A stretch of 13,254 nt of DNA from Fodinibacter sp038210185 (GTDB lineage Bacteria > Actinomycetota > Actinomycetes > Actinomycetales > Dermatophilaceae). The notes under the pieces are model-generated. The model did not search any database and had not been told where the DNA came from. It worked only from the letters and a program-made list of their open reading frames with translations. The position numbers and the translations under genes were made by a program. Location: assembly GCA_038210185.1 (NCBI GenBank), contig JBBQWX010000125.1, forward strand, positions 1 through 13,254. The letters are read 5' to 3'. Below, piece by piece: positions 1 to 6,530 of this stretch. Positions within the stretch are counted from its first letter, which is position 1; every line of letters starts with the position of its first letter.

Positions 1-151
1 GCGCGTCGTGCGCCTCCTGCGGGTAGCGAGCAAGCTCGTCGACCTCCGCCGCGTAGGGGGCGATCTTGTCCTCCGCCACCGCCCGGATGGCCTCGCGGAT
101 GGCGTCGTGGTCGTCGGAGAGCCGGTAGGTGTCGAAGCCCGGGTTGGTCAT
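1..151 (-). CDS. Acyl-CoA dehydrogenase, N-terminal fragment (cut by window edge)
   Basis: Fifty codons are visible on the minus strand, beginning at an ATG at 151-149 and running off the left edge without a stop. The peptide starts MTNPGFDTYRLSDDHDAIRE and continues through AVAEDKIAPYAAEVDELARY. This is the typical N-terminal helical segment of FAD-dependent acyl-CoA dehydrogenases, which oxidise acyl-CoA to trans-2-enoyl-CoA in fatty-acid or branched-chain amino-acid breakdown. The FAD-binding and catalytic glutamate regions lie outside the window, so substrate class cannot be told. A second in-frame ATG at 160-158 would add MGC. The ATG at 151 has GGGG only three bases upstream, so the start is not certain. 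It lies on the same strand as legC, 91 bp downstream of that gene's end, and looks metabolically unrelated to the sugar operon. Confidence 0.8.
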   Translation of the reverse strand, partial: MTNPGFDTYRLSDDHDAIREAIRAVAEDKIAPYAAEVDELARYPQEAHDA

Positions 152-164
152 GCACCCCATGTTA

Positions 165-180
165 CTGATCGGTATGTCAG
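165..180. promoter_or_regulatory. Possible operator: CTGA-N8-TCAG inverted repeat upstream of the acyl-CoA dehydrogenase
   Basis: The sequence CTGATCGGTATGTCAG has perfect 4-base dyad arms (CTGA/TCAG) around an 8-base centre. It lies 5 bp upstream of the distal ATG of the acyl-CoA dehydrogenase and 14 bp upstream of the proximal one. Acyl-CoA dehydrogenase genes in actinobacteria are often controlled by TetR-family repressors that bind short dyads at this kind of position. That functional reading is inference. Four-base arms occur by chance fairly often, so this is weak. Confidence 0.25.
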
Positions 181-242
181 ACGCCGGTCCCGGGGCGTCG
201 CGACCTTCCCGCAAACGGGGTCACGTCACGGCTCGGACCCGC

Positions 243-1433
243 TCAGGCCCAGAACGAGCGGACCGCCTCGACCACTCGTTCCTGGTCGGCCTCGGTGAGC
301 TCGGTGGCGCACGGCAGCGACAGCCCGCGGCGGAAGAGGTCACCGGAGACGTCGTCGTCGCCGAGGACTACGGCACTGGCGTACGGCGGCTGGTCGTGCA
401 GCGGGCGCCACAGCGCGCGCGCCCCGACGCCACGGGCGGCGAGGTGCTCGAGGAAGGCGTCGCGCCCGCGAGGGTCGTCGGCGGGGACGAGCACGGAGTA
501 GAGCCAGTAGGTGGCATCGAGCCCCTCGACGCGTGGGGGTGCGACGAGCCCGGTGCCTGCGATCGCCTCGTCGTAGCGGGCGGCGATCGACCTCTTGCGC
601 GCGATGAACCCGTCGAGCCGCTCGAGCTGGGCGAGGCCGAGTGCCGCCGCCACGTTGGTCAGCCGGTAGTTGTAGCCGACCTCGTCGTGCAGGTAGCCGA
701 CGTCGGGCACCTTCGCCTGGGTGGTCAGGTGGCGCGCCCGCGCCGCCAGCTCCGCGTCGTCGGTGACGAGCATCCCGCCGCCACCGGTCGTCGCGATCTT
801 GTTGCCGTTGAAGGAGTAGGTACCCACCCGGCCGACGGTCCCGGTCTGCCGGCCAGCCAGCGGACCCGCGGACCACCCGGCACCGAGTGACTCCGCGGCG
901 TCCTCGACCACGGGCACTCCGTGGCGGGCGCAGGCCTCGAGGACGGGCGCGAGGTCGGCCGGCTGGCCGAGCACGTGCACCACCTCGACGGCGGCGGGTT
1001 GCGCCTCCCCAGCAGCGGCGCGCCTGTCGAGCTCGGCGCCGACCAGGGCCGGGTCGAGGTTCCACGTCGACCGCTCGGAGTCGACGAAGAGGGGTCGGGC
1101 GCCGGTGTACGCGATGGGGTTCACCGAGCCCACGAACGTGAAGTCGGAGCACAGCACCTCGTCGCCCCGGTCGACCCCGAGGACGAGGAAGGCGACGTGC
1201 AGGGCGGCTGTCCCGGACGAGCAGGCCACCGCGTGGCGGGCACCCACCCGGCGCGCGAACGTCTCCTCGAACTCCGCGACGAACGGACCGACCGACGACA
1301 CGAACCCGGACTCCACGGCACGGGTGACGTACTCGACCTCGAGCGCCCCGATGTTGGGGACCGCGAGGGGCACGGTCCCGGCGGGACCTCGAGCACCGGG
1401 GGCGTGTGCCTCTCCGGCCGGTACGTGACTCAT
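243..1433 (-). CDS. legC: LegC-type PLP aminotransferase (NDP-4-keto-6-deoxy-GlcNAc 4-aminotransferase)
   Basis: This 396-aa enzyme is a DegT/DnrJ/EryC1 (sugar aminotransferase) family member. It should transfer an amino group, usually from glutamate, to C4 of the 4-keto-6-deoxy nucleotide sugar made by LegB. Visible landmarks are the PLP-phosphate region SSGTAALH (72-79), the VVEDAAESLGA segment with the cofactor-binding Asp178, the Schiff-base Lys212 within SFNGNKIATTGGGG (207-220), and GYNYR (253-257). The SFNGNKI-TTGGGGM signature is characteristic of LegC-like enzymes in legionaminate loci. The ATG at 1433 overlaps the legB stop as ATGA. It has a GGGAGG ribosome site at 1447-1442 eight bases upstream, which decides this start over the much longer open frame reaching 1937. 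It is the last gene of the minus-strand operon. Cytoplasmic. The family is very sure; the exact substrate follows from context. Confidence 0.92.
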   Translation of the reverse strand: MSHVPAGEAHAPGARGPAGTVPLAVPNIGALEVEYVTRAVESGFVSSVGPFVAEFEETFARRVGARHAVACSSGTAALHVAFLVLGVDRGDEVLCSDFTFVGSVNPIAYTGARPLFVDSERSTWNLDPALVGAELDRRAAAGEAQPAAVEVVHVLGQPADLAPVLEACARHGVPVVEDAAESLGAGWSAGPLAGRQTGTVGRVGTYSFNGNKIATTGGGGMLVTDDAELAARARHLTTQAKVPDVGYLHDEVGYNYRLTNVAAALGLAQLERLDGFIARKRSIAARYDEAIAGTGLVAPPRVEGLDATYWLYSVLVPADDPRGRDAFLEHLAARGVGARALWRPLHDQPPYASAVVLGDDDVSGDLFRRGLSLPCATELTEADQERVVEAVRSFWA

Positions 1434-2467
1434 CGGTGGTACCTCCCGGCGGTGCGAGCGTCGACGCGAGGGCGTAGCCACTCGGCGGTCCTGGCCAGAC
1501 CCTCCTCGAGGTCGACGGTGGGGCGCCACCCGAGCTCCGCGGCTGCGCGCGTCGGGTCGGACAGCAACACCTGCACCTCGGACCCCTCGGGCCGGATCCG
1601 CTCGGGGTCGGTGACGATCTCGGCGTCGGAGTCGGTGACCCGCCGGCAGATCTCGACGACCTCGCCGACGGAGACGGTGCGCCCGGTACCGAGCTGGATC
1701 GTCGCGCCGGGGGCCACGTCGGCAACGGCCGCGTGGAGGAAGCCGTCCGCCGTGTCCGTGACGAAGGTGAAGTCGCGTTTGGGGCTGACGTCCCCGAGCC
1801 GGATCTGGGGCGCGCCGGAGAGCAGCTGGGAGAGCACCGTCGGGATGACGGCACGGGTCGACTGGCGCGGACCGAAGGTGTTGAAGGGACGAAGGGTCAT
1901 CACCGGCGTCTCGAAGGAGAGCGCGTAGGACTCGCACATCTTGTCCGCACCGATCTTGGTCGCCGCGTACGGCGACTGGCCGCGCAGGGGGTGGGTCTCG
2001 GTGATCGGCACCTGCTCGGGCGTGCCGTAGACCTCGGAGGTGGAGGTGTTGACCATGCGCGGAGTCTCGTGCCGACGAACGGCCTCGAGCACGTTGAGCG
2101 TTCCGATGACGTTCGTCTCGACGTACGACCGGGGGGCGACGTAGGAGAACGGGATGGCGATCAGCGCGGCGAGGTGCAGGACCGCGTCAACGCCCGCGAC
2201 CGTGGTCGACACGTGCTCGGGGTCACGGATGTCACCCAGCACGGCCTCGGCCCGGCCCTCGTCGACAGCGGCCCGGAAGGCCTGCGACTCATCGAGCCAG
2301 CCGAGCGAGCCATTGCTGTTGTAGAGGCAGAACGCACGCACGGTGGCACCGGCGCCGAGCAGGCGTTCGACGACGTGGCTTCCGATGAAACCGTCGGCGC
2401 CCGTCACGAGGACCTGCAGCCCTGTCAGGGACGCACCCCCGGTGGAGGCGGCCTGCTTGGAGGTCAC
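1430..2467 (-). CDS. legB: LegB-type NAD-dependent NDP-GlcNAc 4,6-dehydratase
   Basis: This 345-aa extended short-chain dehydrogenase/reductase of the NAD-dependent epimerase/dehydratase family should convert UDP- or GDP-GlcNAc to the 4-keto-6-deoxy sugar with retention at C5, the first committed step. The Rossmann motif TGADGFIGSH is at 22-31, LGDIRD at 77-82, the active-site stretch NTSTSEVYG at 140-148, and the catalytic pair Y167-x3-K171 in SPYAATK. LRPFNTFGPRQS (192-203) is typical of the sugar dehydratase/epimerase group. The start is GTG, overlapping the ptmE stop by four bases (GTGA), with AAAGGA at 2478-2473 five bases upstream. The 3' end overlaps legC (ATGA), so the two are translationally coupled and act sequentially. 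A related UDP-glucose or UDP-GlcNAc epimerase is the alternative. The LegC neighbour makes dehydratase much more likely. Confidence 0.9.
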   Translation of the reverse strand: MTSKQAASTGGASLTGLQVLVTGADGFIGSHVVERLLGAGATVRAFCLYNSNGSLGWLDESQAFRAAVDEGRAEAVLGDIRDPEHVSTTVAGVDAVLHLAALIAIPFSYVAPRSYVETNVIGTLNVLEAVRRHETPRMVNTSTSEVYGTPEQVPITETHPLRGQSPYAATKIGADKMCESYALSFETPVMTLRPFNTFGPRQSTRAVIPTVLSQLLSGAPQIRLGDVSPKRDFTFVTDTADGFLHAAVADVAPGATIQLGTGRTVSVGEVVEICRRVTDSDAEIVTDPERIRPEGSEVQVLLSDPTRAAAELGWRPTVDLEEGLARTAEWLRPRVDARTAGRYHR

Positions 2468-3522
2468 GTCTGTCCTTTCGCCCGCGCAAGGTCACCGGGG
2501 GTCCCCACGTCGATCCAGTCTGCGGTGATGGACCAGGCTGCCACCGGCATCCCACGATGCACGCACTGCTCGGCCAACCAGGGCATCGTACTGGCACGCC
2601 CCTCGGGGAGCAGGTTCAGAGCCTGTGGGTCGACGGCATAGACCGCCGCGTTGATCTCGAGCGAGATGGTCGGCTTCTCCGCGATGCCGACCACCATGCC
2701 GTCGGGCCCGCGCTCGACCACGCCGAAGGGCACCTCGTGCTGGTAGGAGCGCACTCCCATGGTCAGGGCCGCGCCTCTCACGCGATGTTGTTCGAGCAGG
2801 GCCCGGGCGTCGAAGTCGACCATGAGGTCGCCGTTCATGACGAGCACGGCGTCCGCGAGGGCCGGGCGCTCACGGGTGAGGAGCCGAAGCGAACCCGCGG
2901 TGCCGAGGGGGTCGGCCGGGTCCTCGCGCAGGTATCGCACCGAGCAGCCCAGGCGCGACCCGTCGCCGAGGTGATCCTCGACCATGTCGGCAAGGTGGTT
3001 GACGCTGACGTACACGTCCCGGATGCCGTCGCCGACCAGTCCGAGGATGATCCAGTCCACGATGGTGCGGCCGGCGACCGTCATCAGGGGCTTGGGGACG
3101 CTCTCGGTGAGCTTTCCGAGCCGGGTCCCCCGTCCCCCTGCCATGACGACGGCGACGTTGGGGAGGGGCTCACCCCCGACGATGTCGGACAGCGTGTGCA
3201 GGCCGACTACCCGACGGTCGGCGTCGACCTCCGGAACACCGGGGATGCGCAGCGCCCGGAGGATGTCGAGCACGTGGGCGCGAGGGGACCCCGCGGCGAC
3301 CACCTGCGGCGAGGTGGTCGCATACGGGAGCGCGAGGTCCTCGAAGCTCGCCCCGCGGAGCAGGGCGCGGCGCAGGTCGCCGTCGGTCAGCAGCCCTGCC
3401 AGCCGCCCCTGGTCGTCGACGAGCATGCACAGCGAGGACGCCAGCGTGTCGATGACGACCGCGACGTCGCGCAGGGTCGCCGTCAGGGGTGCGCAGGCCT
3501 CCTGCAGCTCACGCCGGGTCAC
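2464..3522 (-). CDS. ptmE: CBS-domain sugar-phosphate nucleotidyltransferase, PtmE-like
   Basis: This 352-aa two-part protein has two CBS motifs (about residues 10-117; GLLTDGDLRRALLRG and a second copy near VVGLHTLSD), followed by a nucleotidyltransferase domain (about 122-352). The catalytic part shows VVMAGGRGTRL (125-135), PKPLM (143-147), LGTAGSL (206-212), the metal-binding NGD (230-232), EKP (282-284) and DWIDVGTPGD (335-344). In Campylobacter legionaminate biosynthesis, PtmE has this architecture and makes GDP-glucosamine from glucosamine-1-phosphate. By analogy this enzyme supplies a dedicated nucleotide sugar. Nucleotide preference (GTP or UTP) cannot be read from the sequence. CBS pairs usually bind adenine nucleotides, so allosteric control is plausible. 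Start: GTG at 3522, six bases after a perfect AGGAGG (3534-3529), which gives a 14-bp overlap with neuC. Longer upstream starts in this frame would overlap neuC extensively and were rejected. Confidence 0.87.
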   Translation of the reverse strand: MTRRELQEACAPLTATLRDVAVVIDTLASSLCMLVDDQGRLAGLLTDGDLRRALLRGASFEDLALPYATTSPQVVAAGSPRAHVLDILRALRIPGVPEVDADRRVVGLHTLSDIVGGEPLPNVAVVMAGGRGTRLGKLTESVPKPLMTVAGRTIVDWIILGLVGDGIRDVYVSVNHLADMVEDHLGDGSRLGCSVRYLREDPADPLGTAGSLRLLTRERPALADAVLVMNGDLMVDFDARALLEQHRVRGAALTMGVRSYQHEVPFGVVERGPDGMVVGIAEKPTISLEINAAVYAVDPQALNLLPEGRASTMPWLAEQCVHRGMPVAAWSITADWIDVGTPGDLARAKGQT

Positions 3523-4705
3523 AGATCCCCTCCTGGGTGTCGACGAACGGTTTGACACGCGAGACTCCGGGTGCCAGGCGCACCCTATCCGCCACCCGGG
3601 TCGCGGCACCTCCCCTGCCGTAGGGGTTGACGACGTTCCGCGCGGCGCGCACGAAAGCGGGGTCCAACGCCGTCTCCAGGCCCCGGGCCACCTCGTCGCG
3701 CCCCTCACCGACGTCGACCACGTTCGCTCCCCGCAGTCGGCCACGTTGGCGGTCACCCACGTCCACCACCGGCAGGCCGACCGAGGCCGCCTCGATGACT
3801 CCGGACGACGAGTTGCCCACCACGACGTCGACGGACGCGAGGACCCGCGGGTACTCGCGGCCCAGTGCCTCGACGACCACGAGGTGGGCCTCGTGCCGGG
3901 CGGCGTCGGCGAGGGCGGCCAGGACCTCGTCGCGCCCGGTGTCCATGCCCGGATGCGTGGCCACGACGGTGCCGCACCGCGCCGTGCACGCGGCGAGGGC
4001 GTCCGCCGCCCAGCGCCCGACCGGCGCACCGGGGTCGGCTGTCGGGGGGTGGTAGGTGAACAGGGCGATCGGCCTGACGACCTCGACACCGAGCAGCTGC
4101 GAGAGCGCCGCGTCGTCGAGAGGTCGGACCCCGGCCAACCGGTCCAGCCCCGGCGCCCCGGTGACGTGCACGCGCTCGGCCGGCTCCCCCATCTGGCGCA
4201 GCCGTCGAGCGGCGTCCTGCGAGGCGACGCAGTGCTGGTCCGCCAGCTTGGTGACGGCGTGCCGGATGCGTTCGTCGACCGCTCCCTCGGTGACCTCGCC
4301 GCCATGCAGGTGGACGATCGGCACCCCCGCCAGGAACACCTGGGGAACGAGGTAGAGCAGCTCCCAGCGGTCTCCGAGGACCACGACGACATCGGGCCGT
4401 ACGTCGGCCAGAACTCGCGCCGCGCCCGCGGCGACGAGCGGGCCGTGGCCGAGCACCTCGGCCATCGTGACCGAGCGGATCGGGTCGGCCAGGGCGTGGA
4501 CCCGGCCCGCCCATCCCTGCGGCGAACCGGTGGGCGACAGCAGGGCGGCGAGCGCGTCCGCCGTGTACGAGACGCCGGTGAGCACGTGCACCTCGACGTC
4601 CCCCGCGTCGTCGAGGGCGTGGATGACCGGTAGCACGGGTCCGAGGTCGGCACGGGTCCCCACGAAGACGCCGACGCGCAGGAGTCGGGCGGGCTTCCCG
4701 CTCAC
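3509..4705 (-). CDS. legG: NeuC/LegG-type UDP-N-acetylglucosamine 2-epimerase (hydrolysing)
   Basis: This 398-aa GT-B-fold enzyme is of the sialic-acid-type hydrolysing 2-epimerase family. In a LegB/LegC context the expected substrate is NDP-2,4-diacetamido-2,4,6-trideoxyglucose. Release of the nucleotide and inversion at C2 would give 2,4-diacetamido-2,4,6-trideoxymannose. Motifs are GTRAD (16-20), GDRWE (111-115), HLHGGEVTEGAVDE (132-145), HP pairs at 219-220 and 251-252, GNSSSGVIEA (297-306), VGDRQRGR (316-323) and NPYG (360-363). These are the conserved NeuC/LegG signatures. Start: GTG at 4705, overlapping the neuB stop as GTGA with GGGGA nearby. The open frame extends upstream to 5182 only as a shadow of neuB. 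Plain NeuC (UDP-GlcNAc to ManNAc for Neu5Ac) is the alternative. It would leave LegB and LegC without a purpose, so the LegG role is preferred. Confidence 0.88.
   Translation of the reverse strand: MSGKPARLLRVGVFVGTRADLGPVLPVIHALDDAGDVEVHVLTGVSYTADALAALLSPTGSPQGWAGRVHALADPIRSVTMAEVLGHGPLVAAGAARVLADVRPDVVVVLGDRWELLYLVPQVFLAGVPIVHLHGGEVTEGAVDERIRHAVTKLADQHCVASQDAARRLRQMGEPAERVHVTGAPGLDRLAGVRPLDDAALSQLLGVEVVRPIALFTYHPPTADPGAPVGRWAADALAACTARCGTVVATHPGMDTGRDEVLAALADAARHEAHLVVVEALGREYPRVLASVDVVVGNSSSGVIEAASVGLPVVDVGDRQRGRLRGANVVDVGEGRDEVARGLETALDPAFVRAARNVVNPYGRGGAATRVADRVRLAPGVSRVKPFVDTQEGICDPA
3529..3534 (-). promoter_or_regulatory. Shine-Dalgarno AGGAGG fixing the ptmE-like start
   Basis: On the minus strand a perfect AGGAGG lies six bases before GTG 3522, inside the last codons of neuC. 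Without it the open frame could be taken as running to 4653, through the whole of neuC. The site argues for independent, strong initiation of the CBS-nucleotidyltransferase within an overlapping junction. Confidence 0.75.
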
Positions 4706-5754
4706 CGGGTCCCCGAGACCGTCTCGAGGTCGTCCTCGCTGATCGGGTTGCCGGCTGCCACCGCCCGGGCGACGGCACGCCCACGGATGTCGACGGCCGG
4801 GCTCATGCCGCCCTCCGGCCGCAGGAGCGTCAGGTGCGCGTCGCCGAGGACGGTGCCCACCGCGAGCTCGGTCGCCGCGTGCCAGCTCCGCCGCACGAGC
4901 GCGGCGTTCTCGACCTCCGACGGCATCCGTCGCTTGACACCGTCGCCGAGGGCTCGGGCCAGGAGCTTGGCCTGCCGCACGTAGTCGGCGAGGTCCTCGG
5001 GCTCGAGGGACGCCTGGTGGTCCGGTCCGGGAAGCGTCCGGTCCGTGGTGAAGTGCTTCTCGAGCATCGCTGCCCCGAGGGCGACGGCGCCCAGGGCGGT
5101 GGTCAGGCCGGGGGTGTGGTCCGACCAGCCGACCGGCACCCCGTGGGCCCTTGCCAACGCCGGGATGGCTCGAAGGTTGCACTCCTCGATGGGAGCCGGG
5201 TAGGCCGACACGCAGTGGAACAGGGCCAGGCCCGGTGCCTCGGCGCAGGCCCCGACCGCCGCCGCCACCTCGTCGGCGTCGCCCATCCCCGTGGACATCA
5301 GGACGGTGACCCCCAGTGCGGCGACCGATCGGAGGTACGGGAGGTTGGTGAGCTCGCCCGACGACACCTTCAGCGCCGGGAGGCCGAGCCCGACGAGCAG
5401 CTCCGCGCTTCCCAGGTCGAACGGTGTCGACAAGAAGATGGTGCCGGTGGAGGAGGCGTGGTCCCGTAGCTCGGCCCAGGCGGTGGCCGGCAGCGTGAGC
5501 GCCTCGAGCAGGGAGCGCTGGTCCTGGACGCCGCCACGACGGCGCTGGTAGGGCGTCGACGCGGCAGCACCTGACACCAGCTTCGCCGGGTCGAAGGTCT
5601 GGAACTTCACGGCATCAGCCCCGGCCTCCGCAGCGACGTCGACCAGCCGGTGCGCGAGCTCGAGGTCGCCGTTGTGGTTGACCCCCGCCTCGGCGATGAC
5701 GAACACCTCACCGGGTGATGGGACGGACTGGTTGCCGATCTGCACCGTGCGCAT
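4702..5754 (-). CDS. legI: NeuB/LegI-type nonulosonate (legionaminate) synthase
   Basis: This 350-aa PEP-dependent synthase condenses phosphoenolpyruvate with a 6-carbon mannose-type sugar to give a 9-carbon nonulosonic acid. It has a TIM-barrel NeuB domain (about 15-270) and a C-terminal SAF/antifreeze-like domain (about 285-345). Landmarks are IAEAGVNHNGD (20-30), AVKFQTF (48-54), STPFD (109-113), KVSSGELTN (129-137), MSTGM (153-157), GWSDHTPG (209-216) and EKHFTTDRTLPGPDHQAS (232-249). His213 and His234 match the metal-binding histidines of NeuB. The ATG at 5754 has AGGAGA six bases upstream (5766-5761). It overlaps neuC by GTGA. Family membership is essentially certain. Legionaminate over sialate rests on the neighbouring legB/legC genes. 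Confidence 0.93.
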   Translation of the reverse strand: MRTVQIGNQSVPSPGEVFVIAEAGVNHNGDLELAHRLVDVAAEAGADAVKFQTFDPAKLVSGAAASTPYQRRRGGVQDQRSLLEALTLPATAWAELRDHASSTGTIFLSTPFDLGSAELLVGLGLPALKVSSGELTNLPYLRSVAALGVTVLMSTGMGDADEVAAAVGACAEAPGLALFHCVSAYPAPIEECNLRAIPALARAHGVPVGWSDHTPGLTTALGAVALGAAMLEKHFTTDRTLPGPDHQASLEPEDLADYVRQAKLLARALGDGVKRRMPSEVENAALVRRSWHAATELAVGTVLGDAHLTLLRPEGGMSPAVDIRGRAVARAVAAGNPISEDDLETVSGTR

Positions 5755-5788
5755 GACTGCTCTCCTGGGTAGTGGGGGCCTTGTCCGG

Positions 5789-6403
5789 TCACCCGCGGAC
5801 CGACCGCGCGGGCACCCCCATCACGGTCCGGCCCGCATCGACATCCTCGCGCACGACCGCACCCGCACCGACCACGCAGCGCGGCCCGACCTGCACCCCG
5901 GGGAGCACCGTGGCCGAGGCCCCGAGCAGGGACAGCTCCCCCACCGTCGCTGCCCCCAGAAGCACTGCGGACGGCGCGACATGGGTTCCACGGCCCACGA
6001 CGACGTCGTGCTCGACCACGCCGGCCGTGTTGACGAGCACCGCCTCGTCCAGATGGGCCCCCGGGCCTACGTGGGCGTGCTCGAGCACCGCGACACCAGC
6101 ACCGAGGAACGCCGTGGTGGACACGGTCGCGGTGCTGGCGACGAGCGCCGGAGCCGGTAGGCCGGCAGCAAGCACCATCTCGAGGGCGTGCAGCCGGGTG
6201 CTGCCGTCGCCGATGCCCAGGGCCAGGGCAGCCCCCGACACCTCCGCCAGCCGCAGGGCCTCCTCGTCGGTGCGCAGGACCGGGACGTCCCACACCCCGC
6301 ACGCCGTCCCCGCGACGGCAACGAGCCGGTCACCCCGACGAGCGATGACGTCGACCAAAGCCCGGGCGTGCCCACCGGCACCGAGGACGACCCACTCCGT
6401 CAT
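5789..6403 (-). CDS. neuD: NeuD/PglD-type hexapeptide-repeat acetyltransferase
   Basis: This 204-aa protein has an N-terminal small Rossmann-like nucleotide-sugar part (VVLGAGGHARAL, 5-16) and a C-terminal left-handed beta-helix made of hexapeptide repeats (about 90-200, ending GAVVREDVDAGRTVMGVPAR). His132 in VVEHDVVVG and His141 in THVAPSA match the catalytic-histidine region of PglD. PglD N-acetylates C4 of UDP-4-amino-4,6-dideoxy-GlcNAc, while NeuD O-acetylates sialic acid. No separate LegH acetyltransferase is present, so this enzyme is the best candidate for the missing C4 N-acetylation between LegC and LegG. That assignment is inference. It is the first gene of the minus-strand operon, 34 bp upstream of neuB. 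ATG 6403 is the only start, because a stop precedes it at 6437-6439 with no other start codon between. It has GGAG only one base upstream, so initiation is unusual. Confidence 0.85.
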   Translation of the reverse strand: MTEWVVLGAGGHARALVDVIARRGDRLVAVAGTACGVWDVPVLRTDEEALRLAEVSGAALALGIGDGSTRLHALEMVLAAGLPAPALVASTATVSTTAFLGAGVAVLEHAHVGPGAHLDEAVLVNTAGVVEHDVVVGRGTHVAPSAVLLGAATVGELSLLGASATVLPGVQVGPRCVVGAGAVVREDVDAGRTVMGVPARSVRG

Positions 6404-6433
6404 GCTCCAGCTGACCCGTCTGCCATGCTGGTC

Positions 6434-6443
6434 ACCCTATCTT
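6434..6443. promoter_or_regulatory. Candidate divergent promoter with overlapping -10 elements
   Basis: The 127-bp gap between the two divergent operons contains ACCCTATCTT. Read on the plus strand, TATCTT (6438-6443) fits TAnnnT. Read on the minus strand, TAGGGT (6439-6434) fits it too, and the two share the central TA. This places transcription starts near 6450 (plus, about 80-nt leader to ptmF) and near 6427 (minus, about 24-nt leader to neuD). No convincing -35 hexamer was found on either strand at 16-18 bp, although CTGACC (6411-6416) lies 21 bp before the plus-strand -10. The pattern is direct; promoter activity is inference. Confidence 0.4.
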
Positions 6444-6530
6444 CTGGCGTGCGCGGGCAGCCGTGCTGCGACTCTCGCCCGGGCGCCGGACGGCACGCGA
6501 GACCCGAGCCCCGACCAGAGAGGACGCGCG

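Noticed and set aside
180..219. Small inverted repeats after legC (GACGCC/GGCGTC at 180-199 and CCCG-CAAA-CGGG at 208-219) as a terminator
   Set aside because: Stems of only 4-6 bp without a T-tract are too weak to call in GC-rich DNA.
243..1937. Longer legC frame starting at 1937
   Set aside because: The extra 168 codons overlap legB in another frame and are Arg/Pro-rich without homology signals. ATG 1433 has GGGAGG and an ATGA junction.
1733..2641. A 302-codon open frame on the plus strand opposite legB
   Set aside because: No domain signature; it is antisense to a complete, motif-rich dehydratase and extends into the nucleotidyltransferase region.
2984..4633. A 549-codon open frame on the plus strand opposite the nucleotidyltransferase and neuC genes
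   Set aside because: It spans two real genes antisense, lacks a ribosome site and any recognisable domain, and has shadow-type composition.
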